A stretch of DNA of 64,000 bases from Streptomyces fodineus. GTDB lineage: Bacteria > Actinomycetota > Actinomycetes > Streptomycetales > Streptomycetaceae. The stretch is taken from positions 7,192,001-7,256,000 of the forward strand of contig NZ_CP017248.1 in the NCBI RefSeq assembly GCF_001735805.1, read 5' to 3'. Of this stretch, positions 15,806 through 28,194 are shown in pieces (the first letter of the stretch is position 1; each line of letters starts with the position of its first letter). The translations under genes and the position numbers were made by a program. The notes beneath the pieces are model-generated. The model did no database searches. It was given only the letters and a program-made list of their open reading frames with translations, and was not told the DNA's origin.

Positions 15806-16685
15806 GGGCCTCGATCTCCGGCCGGTACGGCATCGACGCCGAGGCCCCGGCCCGCTGGACGGAGATCGCCGCGGCGGCCGCCGCCCAGGACAGGGCCTCC
15901 CGCACCGGTTTCTCCTCGGCGAGGGCCACCGCGAGCGCGCCGACGAAGGTGTCGCCGGCGCCCGTGGAGTCGACGGCGGTCACCCTCGGCGCGGGGATCA
16001 CCAGCGGCTCGGTGCCCCGGGCCAGGTAGAGGCTGCCGGTCGCGCCCAGCGTGACGACGACCTCCGGCACCAGGTCCAGCAGGGCGGCGGCGGCCTCGCG
16101 CGGGTCGGTGCGGCCGGTGAGGGTGACCGCCTCGTACTCGTTGGGCACCAACAGGTCGGTCGTGGCGAGGAGTTCGGGCGGCAGCGGCTGGGCGGGCGAC
16201 GGGGTCAGGACCGTACGTACGCCGTGCCGGTGCGCCGCCTGAGCGCCCGCGACGACCGCGGCCATCGGGATCTCCAGCTGCAGCAGCAGGGCGTCCGCGG
16301 AGGCGATCACACCCTCGTCGCCGGGGGAGAGATGGTCGACGGTGCCGTTCGCGCCGGGGATGACGACGATGGAGTTGGCGCCCTCGTCGTCCACCACGAT
16401 GTGCGCGGTGCCGGACGGGCCCTCGACCGTGCGCAGGAAGTCGGTGTCCACGCCGGAGTGTTCGAGGGTGTCGCGCAGCCGCAGGCCGAAGGCGTCGTTG
16501 CCGACCGCGCCGATCACCGAGACGGTGGCGCCGGCGCGGGCCGCGGCGATCGCCTGGTTGGACCCCTTGCCGCCGGGGATCGTGTGGAACTCCCGTCCCG
16601 TCACGGTCTCGCCGCGTTGCGGGGCCTTGGCGACATAGGTGACGAGGTCCATGTTCGTGCTGCCGAGGACGACGATGTGGGTCAT
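15792..16685 (-). CDS. rbsK: Ribokinase RbsK (PfkB family)
   Basis: This 297-residue PfkB-family sugar kinase fits ribokinase: GSTNMDLV near the start, the sugar-binding GGKGSNQA (about 39-46), and the C-terminal DSTGAGDTFVGAL, where the Asp of GAGD is the catalytic base. It makes ribose 5-phosphate from ribose and ATP. The ATGA overlap with the upstream ADP-ribosylglycohydrolase stop ties its expression to the four hydrolases. That arrangement suggests the ribose comes from their products. No ribose transporter or LacI regulator is adjacent. Confidence 0.92.
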   Translation of the reverse strand: MTHIVVLGSTNMDLVTYVAKAPQRGETVTGREFHTIPGGKGSNQAIAAARAGATVSVIGAVGNDAFGLRLRDTLEHSGVDTDFLRTVEGPSGTAHIVVDDEGANSIVVIPGANGTVDHLSPGDEGVIASADALLLQLEIPMAAVVAGAQAAHRHGVRTVLTPSPAQPLPPELLATTDLLVPNEYEAVTLTGRTDPREAAAALLDLVPEVVVTLGATGSLYLARGTEPLVIPAPRVTAVDSTGAGDTFVGALAVALAEEKPVREALSWAAAAAAISVQRAGASASMPYRPEIEAQYTA

Positions 16686-18121
16686 GAGCGGGTCGCTTCC
16701 AGATGGGTGAGGTGGGCGAGGGTGTCGAAGCCGGTGCCGTCGAAGTCGGCGACGGTGGTGGCGAGCCGGTTCTTCAGCGGGGCCCGCCAGCGCTCCGGGA
16801 GGGCGGCGGGGTCGCCCGCCAGCAGCCCCGCGACGCTGCCGGCCGTGGCGCCGACCGAATCGGTGTCCAGGCCGCCGGACACCGCACGGCAGATGGAGCC
16901 GGTGAAGTCGCCGTCCGCGTGGGTGAGGGCGGCGGCGAGCAGGGCGGTGTTGGGCACGGCGTGGACCCAGTGGTGGGTGGCGGAGTAGCGGGCATGGAGT
17001 TCGTCCACGACGGCCTCGAAGTCCTCGTGGTGCTCGGCCAGTTGGACGGCGTGGTCGATCGCCCGCGCCAGCCGGGAGCGGGGCGGGATCACCCGGCGGC
17101 CGGAGCGCAGGCAGGCGTGCACGTCATGGTCGCCGGTCGCGGCCGTGGCGATGACGGCGGCCGTGAACATCGCCGCGTAGACGCCGTTGGCGGTGTGGGT
17201 GAGGACCGCGTCGCGATGCGCCTGTTCGGCTGCGGCGGCCGGGTCGCCGGGGTTGGTCCAGCCGTGTACGTCGGCGCGGATCAGGGCGCCGATCCACTCG
17301 CGGAAGGGGTTGCGGTGGCGGGCCGTGTGCGGGGGCGAGATGCCGCTGAGGAGGTTGCGGTAGGCGATGCGTTCGGCGGTGAAGGTGCGGCCGGGCGGGA
17401 GTTCGTCCAGCCAGAGCCGTGCGACGTCCGCGGTGGTGAAGGTCTTTCCGTGCCGCCGGAGCAGAAGGAGGTTCACCAGGGGGTAGTCGAGGTCGTCGTC
17501 CTCGGGCATGCCGTCGATGTTCTCGGCGAGGGAGGTGGGGGCGGAGCGGCGGTTCCAGGGGTGGGCGGCGAGGAGGTCTTCCGGGACGCCGACGGCGGTG
17601 AAGTAGGCGGTGAGGGGCCAGTTGCCGGCGGCTTGCGCGAGGGCGCGGATGCCGTCGAGGGGGAGCTTTTCGACTGGTTTGCCGAGCAGGCACCCGATGG
17701 CCCGGCCCAGCCAGGCGGCTTCGAGGCCGGCCGGGCTGGGCGCGGCCACGAGCGCCCCTTCAGGCGCGCGGGGAACTGCGCGATCAGCCGCCACCGGGCC
17801 GCAGCCGGACGACGGCGCATCGGCGCGGCCCGGTGGCATCGGCCAGTCCACGCACAGGGATGTGATGCGAGCGAGATCCGTCGGCTCGTCGTCGGACAAC
17901 GCGCTGGGCAGGTCGGCCAGTTCGTCCAGCAGATCCTCCGCCAGGAGACGCAGGTAGCGGGACGCCCGGTGGGTGGACGCTCCCGCGCGGGGCGGCGCGT
18001 CCGGGCCGCCCGCCGCTCGCCAGCGCGCCTCGATCGCCGACGGCTCCCGCCCGTCCAGGCGCGCCTGGCGGAGTTCGTGGCCCAGCAGGTCCTCCGGCTG
18101 CACCCAGGTCAGTCGGAGCAT
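16682..18121 (-). CDS. ADP-ribosylglycohydrolase family protein, paralogue 1 (with N-terminal extension)
   Basis: From ATG 18121 the protein has 479 residues, longer than a usual ARH (about 300). The catalytic metal motifs are variant but present: MPEDDDLDY at about 206-213 in place of TDDT, and GGLDTDS near residue 420. The first 130 residues are an extra region. Positions 17751-17815 within it match the common Streptomyces interspersed element with the ggggaactgcgcga core. The start overlaps paralogue 2 by 13 nt and the end overlaps ribokinase (ATGA). It probably hydrolyses an N- or O-linked ribosyl or ADP-ribosyl bond; the substrate is unknown. Confidence 0.85.
   Translation of the reverse strand: MLRLTWVQPEDLLGHELRQARLDGREPSAIEARWRAAGGPDAPPRAGASTHRASRYLRLLAEDLLDELADLPSALSDDEPTDLARITSLCVDWPMPPGRADAPSSGCGPVAADRAVPRAPEGALVAAPSPAGLEAAWLGRAIGCLLGKPVEKLPLDGIRALAQAAGNWPLTAYFTAVGVPEDLLAAHPWNRRSAPTSLAENIDGMPEDDDLDYPLVNLLLLRRHGKTFTTADVARLWLDELPPGRTFTAERIAYRNLLSGISPPHTARHRNPFREWIGALIRADVHGWTNPGDPAAAAEQAHRDAVLTHTANGVYAAMFTAAVIATAATGDHDVHACLRSGRRVIPPRSRLARAIDHAVQLAEHHEDFEAVVDELHARYSATHHWVHAVPNTALLAAALTHADGDFTGSICRAVSGGLDTDSVGATAGSVAGLLAGDPAALPERWRAPLKNRLATTVADFDGTGFDTLAHLTHLEATRS
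17751..17815. repeat. Streptomyces interspersed GC-rich element inside a coding region
   Basis: The segment agcgccccttcaggcgcg followed by gggaactgcgcgatcag resembles an interspersed element usually found between genes in Streptomyces. Here it lies in frame within ADP-ribosylglycohydrolase paralogue 1 and encodes about 22 residues of its linker. Recognition is from memory of the motif, not a search. Confidence 0.6.
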
Positions 18122-19311
18122 CCGCTGCCTCCGAGTGCCGCGAACGCCCGCTCGTGCGCGCGGCGCCGCAGTACGTCCCGGTCGAAGATCTCCCGTGTGA
18201 CCTCGGTCAGTGCGCGGGCCGGCTCCCACAGGTCCAGCCAGCTCGCCTCCGCCACCGTCTTCGCCCAGTCCTCGGGAACGGGCGAGCCGAGGGCGCCCGC
18301 GAGCGCACCGGCCATCGTGGCGATCGAGTCGCAGTCGCGGCCGTAGTTGACCGCGCCGAGGACCGCGTGCCGGTAGTCGCCGCCGGAGACCAGCACCATG
18401 CCGAGGGCGATGGGCAGTTCCTCGATCGCGTGCAGCCGGGAGGGGCGGCGGGCGGCCAGGCAGGGGGCGCGGTAGTCCGGGCCGACGGTGTCGTACGGGG
18501 CCACCGCCGCGCGCAGGGGTCGCAGCGCCGACTCGAAGTCCCGGTGTCCCGCCGCCACTTCGCAGACCCTCTCGATCGCCTCGCGGGTGCCGTCCTTGGC
18601 CAGGGACAGACAGGCGGTGACGACCGAGTCCGGGGTCGCGCCCGGTGTCAGGGCGGCGGCGACGGCCGCGGCGAGGACACCGGCCGCCTCCCGGCCGTAC
18701 GACGACTGGTGTGCTCCGGCGACGTCCAGCGCCTCGGCGTAGGCGGCGGGCGGGTTGGCCGCGTTGACCAGGCCGACGGGGGCCATGTACATCGCCGCGC
18801 CGCAGTTGACGATGTTGCCGACGCCCGCCTCCCGGGGGTCGACGTGGCCGTAGGCGAGCCGCGCCACGAGCCACTTCTCGGCGAGGAAGAGGCGTTGCAG
18901 GGGCAGGGCCTCGGTCTGGAGGTCCGGGATCCAGCGCGGGTTCGTCATCAGGTCCGGGACCAGGTGGTCGGCGATCGCGTACGCGTCGAGGTGGTCGCGG
19001 ACACGGGCGTACACCCGGACCAGCGCGTGGGTCATCAGGGTGTCGTCGGTGACGTGACCGTCGCCCTTGTGGTACGGGGCGATGGGGCGGGCGGTGCGCC
19101 AGGCGTCACCGTGCCAGGGGCCGACGATGCCGCGGACCCGGCCGCCGTGGCGCTCGGCGATCAGGTCGGGGTCGTAGCCCTCGACGGGACCGCCGAGGGC
19201 ATCGCCGACGGCGGCGCCGACGAGGGCGCCGGTGATCCGTTCGGCGAGGTGGTGCGCGGGCGGCCCACTGCTTTGTTCTTCTTCGAGTCCTTTGGACTCC
19301 TTGGGCGTCAT
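18109..19311 (-). CDS. ADP-ribosylglycohydrolase family protein, paralogue 2
   Basis: From ATG 19311 the protein has 400 residues (an ATG four codons upstream, at 19323, is equally possible). It is the most canonical of the four paralogues apart from the first. GALVGAAVGDALGGP opens the fold, the metal motif T88-D89-D90-T91 is intact in HVTDDTL, and the second metal site is NYGRDCDS at 322-329. These residues coordinate two Mg ions in ARH/DraG enzymes. Inserts around residues 100-200 could shape specificity. The frame of paralogue 3 runs over its start, and paralogue 1 begins 13 nt inside its end. Confidence 0.9.
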   Translation of the reverse strand: MTPKESKGLEEEQSSGPPAHHLAERITGALVGAAVGDALGGPVEGYDPDLIAERHGGRVRGIVGPWHGDAWRTARPIAPYHKGDGHVTDDTLMTHALVRVYARVRDHLDAYAIADHLVPDLMTNPRWIPDLQTEALPLQRLFLAEKWLVARLAYGHVDPREAGVGNIVNCGAAMYMAPVGLVNAANPPAAYAEALDVAGAHQSSYGREAAGVLAAAVAAALTPGATPDSVVTACLSLAKDGTREAIERVCEVAAGHRDFESALRPLRAAVAPYDTVGPDYRAPCLAARRPSRLHAIEELPIALGMVLVSGGDYRHAVLGAVNYGRDCDSIATMAGALAGALGSPVPEDWAKTVAEASWLDLWEPARALTEVTREIFDRDVLRRRAHERAFAALGGSGCSD

Positions 19312-20436
19312 GCCCCGAATCATCCCCGGGGCGGGCCGGTTGTGCGGCTTCCAGGAGTCCGGCGAGTTCCACCAGGTCGGTGCCGGTGAGGCGGGGCAGG
19401 GCGCAGCCGGACAGGGTGCGGCAGGCGTCCCGCCAGGTCTCCGGGATCGCCGCGCCGCCGCCGAGGGCCCCGGTGAGGGCGCCGACGAGGGCGGGGGCGG
19501 AGTCGGCGACCCGGGAGAGGCAGGCGGCGGCGGGTACGGCCTCGGCGACACGGCCGTGCGCGGCGAGGGTGAGGGCGAGGGCGACCGGGACGGTCTCGGC
19601 GGCGGCGATGCCGTAGCTGTAGACGTGGTCGACGATCTGGTGCTCCAGGAGCGGGACGAGGGCGAAGGCGGCCTCGCTGTCCTCGGCGAGGGCGAGCGCG
19701 TGGCGGGCGTTGCGGCCGATCTCCGTGTCGGCCGGGAGTTCGGCGAGCGCGGCGCTCACACAGGTGTCCGTGCCGGCGTCGGCGAGGGCGAGCGCCAGGG
19801 CCGCGGCCATGGCGCGGGCGCCGTGCACGCCGTCGCCGTCCTGGGTGTAGCGGGCGTCGAACTCGGCGAGGGCGGCGGCGCGTTCGGGGTCGCCGGGGTG
19901 GGCGACGGCGAGCACACAGGCGCGAACGCAGGCGGCGTCGTCGAAGTAGTGCGGGTTGTCGTGGCCGGTGGCGGGCGGGCGCAGGCCGGTGGCGAGGTTG
20001 CCGAGACCGGCGCGGACGGAGATGCGGGCGCGCAGCGGGAGGACGGCGGACTCGACCTCGGGCGCGCGGTCCGCCGCGGCGGCGACTTCGGCGGCCACGG
20101 CGGTCCAGGTGAGGTCGATGGCGGCGCGGGTACGGCGCTCTCGGCTGAGGTCGCCGAGGACGTCGTCGTCGCCGGCCCGCAGCACCGCCTCCGCGGCGAA
20201 GGCCGCCCACTCGGCGTCGTCGGAGGGGCCGAGGCGGAGGGGCTCGGGGGCTGGTTGAGTGCGATCGGCACCGGGAGGGTGGTGGTGGCGTTCTGCTCGG
20301 CGAAGGTGTCCAACTCGCGGGTGAGGCGGCGGGTCCACTCGGGCATACGGGCGGCGCGGTGCCGGGCGGCGGGCCAACCGGCGGCGTCGCCTGCGGCGAG
20401 ACCGAGGAGCAGCCCCTCGATACGGCGCTCTGTCAT
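19106..20436 (-). pseudogene. ADP-ribosylglycohydrolase paralogue 3, frameshifted
   Basis: Translation from ATG 20436 gives a good ARH start (IEGLLLGLAAGDAAGWPA) that loses similarity after ALNQPP. The rest (EPLRLGPSDDAEWAAF onward) continues in another frame. The switch maps to the G5 run at 20246-20250, where one base gained or two lost would rejoin the frames. The first metal motif is SDDAE. The second is degenerate (SRVADSAP in place of GxDxDS), so one metal ligand is missing. After the shift the frame stays open to 19106, about 200 nt into paralogue 2, and similarity seems to end near 19335. Its ATG overlaps the stop of paralogue 4. It is a pseudogene, a programmed frameshift, or a base error. 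Confidence 0.7.
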
Positions 20437-22151
20437 GGCCGGCCCTCACTGTCCTGATCCCCCCGGTTCCCCGCCCCAACCAGCCGCCTCCGCCCCCGCG
20501 TACCCACCCGCCGCCCCCCCTCACTCGGCTGCGGGGTGGGCGGGAAGGGCGGGGGCGGGTCGGTCGGCTCGGTCGGTCGGGCCACGGGCGGGAGGGGTGA
20601 GGGCGACTGTTCCGGCTGGACCTTTGCCATGCCCGGCGCTGCCGCGCTGCGCAACGGTGTCGCGCTGGGGCCGGTGTCCGGTGCTGTTGTGCTGGTCGGT
20701 GGTGTTGGGGTGGGTCGGGTGTGGGGTGCTGTTGTGCTGGTCGGTGGTGTTGGGGTGGGTCGGGTGTGGGGTGCTGTTGTGCTGGTCCGTGGTGTTGGGG
20801 TGGGTCGGGTGTGGGGTGCTGCCGTGCTGGTCGGTGGTGTTGCGGTGGGTCGGGTGTGGGGTGCTGCCGTGCTGGTCGGTGGTGTTGGGGTGGGTCGGGT
20901 GTGGGGTGCTGCCGTGCTGGTCGGTGGTGTTGCGGTGGGGCCGGTGTCCGGTGCTGCAGTGCTGACCAGTGGCGTCGCACCCCGTCCCGGGGCCGGTGCC
21001 GCCGCTCTGTCCAGCCACCCCTCCGTGCGACCGGCCTCCGGCGTCGCCTCCCCGGTCGTCGTACGTGCCGCCGGGGCAACGCACAGGTCCGGCGTCTGAG
21101 CCCACGCCCCCTCCAGCAGACCTGGCAGGGCCACCCCCTCTCCCCACTTCCCGCCCTCCCCGGGTACCAGTAGCTCCGCCACGTCCAGGATGTGGTGGCC
21201 GGCCATGGACGGCAGGCAGCGGCCGCGGGCCGGGCCGATGGGGGCGGCCCAGTGGGGCGGGATCGCGCAGATGCCGTGGGTCGCGCCGGACAGGGCGCCG
21301 GACACCGCCGCCGTCGTATCGGCGTCGCGGCCCATGTTGACGGCCGTCAGGACCGCCTCCTCGAAGTCGCCGTCGGCCGCCGCGTACGCGCCGAAGGCGA
21401 GGGCGACCGCCTCGGGGGCCAGGTCGGTCCAGGGATAGCCGCCGATGACGACCGCGGAGCGGACCGCGCGTTCGCCGCGGTGGGCCACGGCCACCGCGCG
21501 GCGCAGGGAGCGTGCCGTCCAGGAGTCCTCGGGGATCACCGCGAGGGCGGTGGCGATCACCACCGGAACGGGGGCGCCCGTCATCGCCGCCGCCACCCCG
21601 GCGGCGACCGCCTGGCCGCCGTAGATGCCCTCGCCCTCGTGGCTCACCGAGCCGTCGATCGCCACCAGGCGGGCCGCTTCGGCGGGGCGGCCGGCCGCGA
21701 AGACGCCGAAGGGGGCCGCTCGCATGGCCAGGCCGTCGCTCCAGGCGTGCCGGTGCTGGGCGGAGATGGGGGCGGCGAGGCCACGGCGGAGGTTCTCCAG
21801 GGTGCCGCGTTCGCTGAAGCCCGCACCGCGGAAGGGGCCCTCGGCACGGTCGGCGATCCACGCGTGCCAGGCCGTCTCCACATGCGCCGCAGTCAGTGCC
21901 GAGCCGTGCCGGGCGAGCAGCAGGCCCGAGAAGATCGCGTACTCCGTGTCGTCCGTGCCGCACGGCCGGTCGGTCACGTACCCGGTGATACGGCCCCAGC
22001 GGGCGCGGATCTCGGACGGCCTGAGGTTCTCCGCCGGCGCTCCCAGCGCGTCCCCGACGGCCAGGCCGAGCAACGCGCCCCGGGCCCGTTCGCGGAGTCC
22101 GGCGGCGTCGTCGGGCGCCGGGACCGGGGGAGTGCAGGCGATCGATGCCAT
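20433..22151 (-). CDS. ADP-ribosylglycohydrolase family protein, paralogue 4, with Thr/Pro repeat tail
   Basis: The ATG at 22151 is preceded by a strong aaggagg site and gives 572 residues. Residues 20-330 form a canonical ARH/DraG domain: GALLGLAVGDALGAPAEN, T66-D67-D68-T69, and NMGRDADT (272-279) as the second metal site. Residues 385-504 are eight 15-residue repeats of the type APHTRPTPTPPTSTA, encoded by a 45-bp tandem array, then a Pro-rich basic end. No signal peptide is visible, so the tail is likely cytoplasmic and disordered. It heads the seven-gene operon, and its stop overlaps the paralogue 3 start (ATGA). Confidence 0.88.
   Translation of the reverse strand: MASIACTPPVPAPDDAAGLRERARGALLGLAVGDALGAPAENLRPSEIRARWGRITGYVTDRPCGTDDTEYAIFSGLLLARHGSALTAAHVETAWHAWIADRAEGPFRGAGFSERGTLENLRRGLAAPISAQHRHAWSDGLAMRAAPFGVFAAGRPAEAARLVAIDGSVSHEGEGIYGGQAVAAGVAAAMTGAPVPVVIATALAVIPEDSWTARSLRRAVAVAHRGERAVRSAVVIGGYPWTDLAPEAVALAFGAYAAADGDFEEAVLTAVNMGRDADTTAAVSGALSGATHGICAIPPHWAAPIGPARGRCLPSMAGHHILDVAELLVPGEGGKWGEGVALPGLLEGAWAQTPDLCVAPAARTTTGEATPEAGRTEGWLDRAAAPAPGRGATPLVSTAAPDTGPTATPPTSTAAPHTRPTPTPPTSTAAPHTRPTATPPTSTAAPHTRPTPTPRTSTTAPHTRPTPTPPTSTTAPHTRPTPTPPTSTTAPDTGPSATPLRSAAAPGMAKVQPEQSPSPLPPVARPTEPTDPPPPFPPTPQPSEGGRRVGTRGRRRLVGAGNRGDQDSEGRP
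20638..20997 (-). repeat. 45-bp tandem repeat (8 units) in ADP-ribosylglycohydrolase paralogue 4
   Basis: Units start at 20638, 20683, 20728, 20773, 20818, 20863, 20908 and 20953, exactly 45 nt apart. The units at 20683 and 20728 are identical, those to 20863 differ by few bases, and the end units are more diverged. The period preserves the frame and encodes 15-residue Thr/Pro/His/Arg repeats on the minus strand. Confidence 0.95.
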
Positions 22152-22300
22152 GGGGGCGGCCTCCTTCGGCGGGACCACGAAGACGCTCTGCGGATGTGTG
22201 CCACACGCCGCCGCCGCGCGAGCCTCCGCGGGGTCCACGTCACCCACTTGCATCTGAGCGAGATCATGCACGAATGAGCGTAAGCGGGTAAAGGTGCAGG

Positions 22301-22319
22301 TTAGCCCAGCCTTTCCTTG
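22301..22319. promoter_or_regulatory. Weak candidate iron box upstream of the VIT-type gene
   Basis: The sequence ttagcccagcctttccttg, preceded by cagg, partly matches the DtxR/DmdR1 iron-box pattern. It lies between the divergent ARH operon and the VIT-type transporter and is weaker than the box at 22382. Confidence 0.3.
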
Positions 22320-22381
22320 GTGGCGGGAACGGGGGGATGGGCGTACGTTTGGTGCTGTCGAAAAGTAGAACTCGTCCAAAG

Positions 22382-22400
22382 TTAGCTTTGGCTAAGCTAT
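22382..22400 (+). promoter_or_regulatory. Candidate DmdR1/IdeR iron box
   Basis: The sequence ttagctttggctaagctat matches 15 of 19 positions of the consensus TTAGGTTAGGCTAACCTAA and keeps the TTAG...CTAA symmetry. It ends 13 nt before the start of a VIT-family metal transporter gene, so an iron-dependent regulator bound there would affect initiation of that gene. Confidence 0.55.
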
Positions 22401-22413
22401 CCCGGGGGTCCCC

Positions 22414-23145
22414 ATGGCCGTCATAGAAACCCAGGCCACGCTGCACGCGGCGCACAGAGACAACCACACGCACCGCGACGTCAACGGTGGCTGGCTGCGC
22501 CCCGCCGTGTTCGGCGCCATGGACGGCCTCGTCTCCAACCTCGCCCTGATGACCGGTGTGGCCGGCGGGGCCGTGAGTCAGCAGACCATTGTCATCACAG
22601 GACTCGCGGGACTCGCCGCCGGTGCCTTCTCCATGGCGGCCGGTGAGTACACCTCCGTCGCCTCCCAGCGGGAGCTGGTCGAGGCCGAGCTCGATGTCGA
22701 GCGCCGCGAGCTGCGCAAGCACCCCCAGGACGAGGAGGAGGAGCTCGCCGCGCTGTATGTGGCGCGCGGAGTCGAGCCCGAGCTGGCCCGGGAGGTCGCG
22801 CGCCAGCTGTCCCGGGATCCCGAGCAGGCCCTGGAGATCCATGCCCGCGAGGAACTGGGCATCGACCCCGGTGACCTGCCGTCGCCGCTGGTCGCCGCCG
22901 TCTCCTCGTTCGGCTCCTTCGCCCTGGGGGCCCTGCTGCCCGTGCTGCCGTATCTGCTCGGTGCGACCGTGCTGTGGCCCGCCGTGCTGCTCGCCCTCGC
23001 CGGGCTCTTCGGATGCGGTGCCGTGGTCGCCAGGGTGACCGCGCGCAGCTGGTGGTACAGCGGGCTCAGGCAGCTTGCGCTGGGCGGTGCCGCGGCCGGT
23101 GTGACGTACGCCCTGGGCAGCTTGTTCGGAACGGCCGTAGGATAG
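22414..23145 (+). CDS. VIT1/CCC1-family Fe2+/Mn2+ transporter
   Basis: This 243-residue membrane protein has the VIT/CCC1 pattern. The first segment is LRPAVFGAMDGLVSNLALMTGVAGG (about 28-52), the second GLAAGAFSMAAGEYTSVASQ (about 70-89) with the conserved Met/Glu metal path. A charged helical region (90-160) rich in Glu is followed by three C-terminal segments. Bacterial members export or sequester Fe2+ or Mn2+. The iron box just before the start suggests iron-dependent control. The product may protect against excess iron. Confidence 0.92.
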   Translation: MAVIETQATLHAAHRDNHTHRDVNGGWLRPAVFGAMDGLVSNLALMTGVAGGAVSQQTIVITGLAGLAAGAFSMAAGEYTSVASQRELVEAELDVERRELRKHPQDEEEELAALYVARGVEPELAREVARQLSRDPEQALEIHAREELGIDPGDLPSPLVAAVSSFGSFALGALLPVLPYLLGATVLWPAVLLALAGLFGCGAVVARVTARSWWYSGLRQLALGGAAAGVTYALGSLFGTAVG

Positions 23146-23154
23146 CGCCGCCGG

Positions 23155-23180
23155 TACTTATGCAACGGGCCGCATAAGTA
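23155..23180. other. 9-bp inverted repeat after the VIT-type gene
   Basis: The arms tacttatgc (23155-23163) and gcataagta (23172-23180) are perfect around an 8-nt centre, A+T-rich in a G+C-rich region. It begins 9 nt after the stop. It may be a weak terminator or a protein-binding site. Confidence 0.5.
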
Positions 23181-23510
23181 GCCGAGCCAAAGCCCGTTAC
23201 TCGCTGGTTTCGACCGCGTGACCACCGGGCATGAGCCGTAAGCGCCGCAGGCAACGACGCCTGCCGCACCCGCGGGGCGAGTGAAGACGCTCTCCCCGCG
23301 CCTTTGGGCCGCCGGACACCGATCCGACCGATCTCGTCCGTACGGTCCCCCTTCACGCGTTCGCCGTCACCGCACGGCATCCCGGCCGCCACGCGCGGCA
23401 CCAACCGCCCTCGCGCGGTGCCCGCCGCCCCGTGCGGCACCTCTGCCATGGACCCCGTGGCGTCCGCATGTTGGAACGGAGTATCCGGTTCCCGAGAACC
23501 GCTCCATCAT
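23181..23510. other. Intergenic region between the VIT-type gene and gltB
   Basis: No convincing gene is seen here. A small hairpin (gcaggc/gcctgc) lies near 23247-23264. The remainder is probably the gltB promoter region and leader. Confidence 0.5.
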
Positions 23511-23526
23511 GTAACCTGCACGAAAT
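23511..23526 (+). promoter_or_regulatory. Candidate GlnR box upstream of gltB
   Basis: The sequence GTAAC-ctgcac-GAAAT fits the actinobacterial GlnR half-site pattern gTnAC-n6-GaAAC in all but the last base. It lies 76 nt before the gltB start, in an A+T-rich stretch suited to a promoter. It suggests nitrogen control of glutamate synthase. Confidence 0.5.
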
Positions 23527-23601
23527 TTTGAGATCACGCAGAGGGCCAACGTCGTCCCTCGGCACCTGCCACATGCCTGAATGACGACGACGGGAGAGCC
23601 G

Positions 23602-28186
<4,585 letters not shown>

Positions 28187-28194
<8 letters not shown>

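Noticed and set aside
18122..18874. Upstream extension of ADP-ribosylglycohydrolase paralogue 1
   Set aside because: The extension is the out-of-frame complement of paralogue 2. Similarity begins only at ATG 18121.
20536..21099. Plus-strand Gly/Val-rich open frame over the 45-bp repeat
   Set aside because: It is antisense to the Thr/Pro tail of the ARH gene. The minus frame continues a real catalytic domain, so the plus frame is a shadow.
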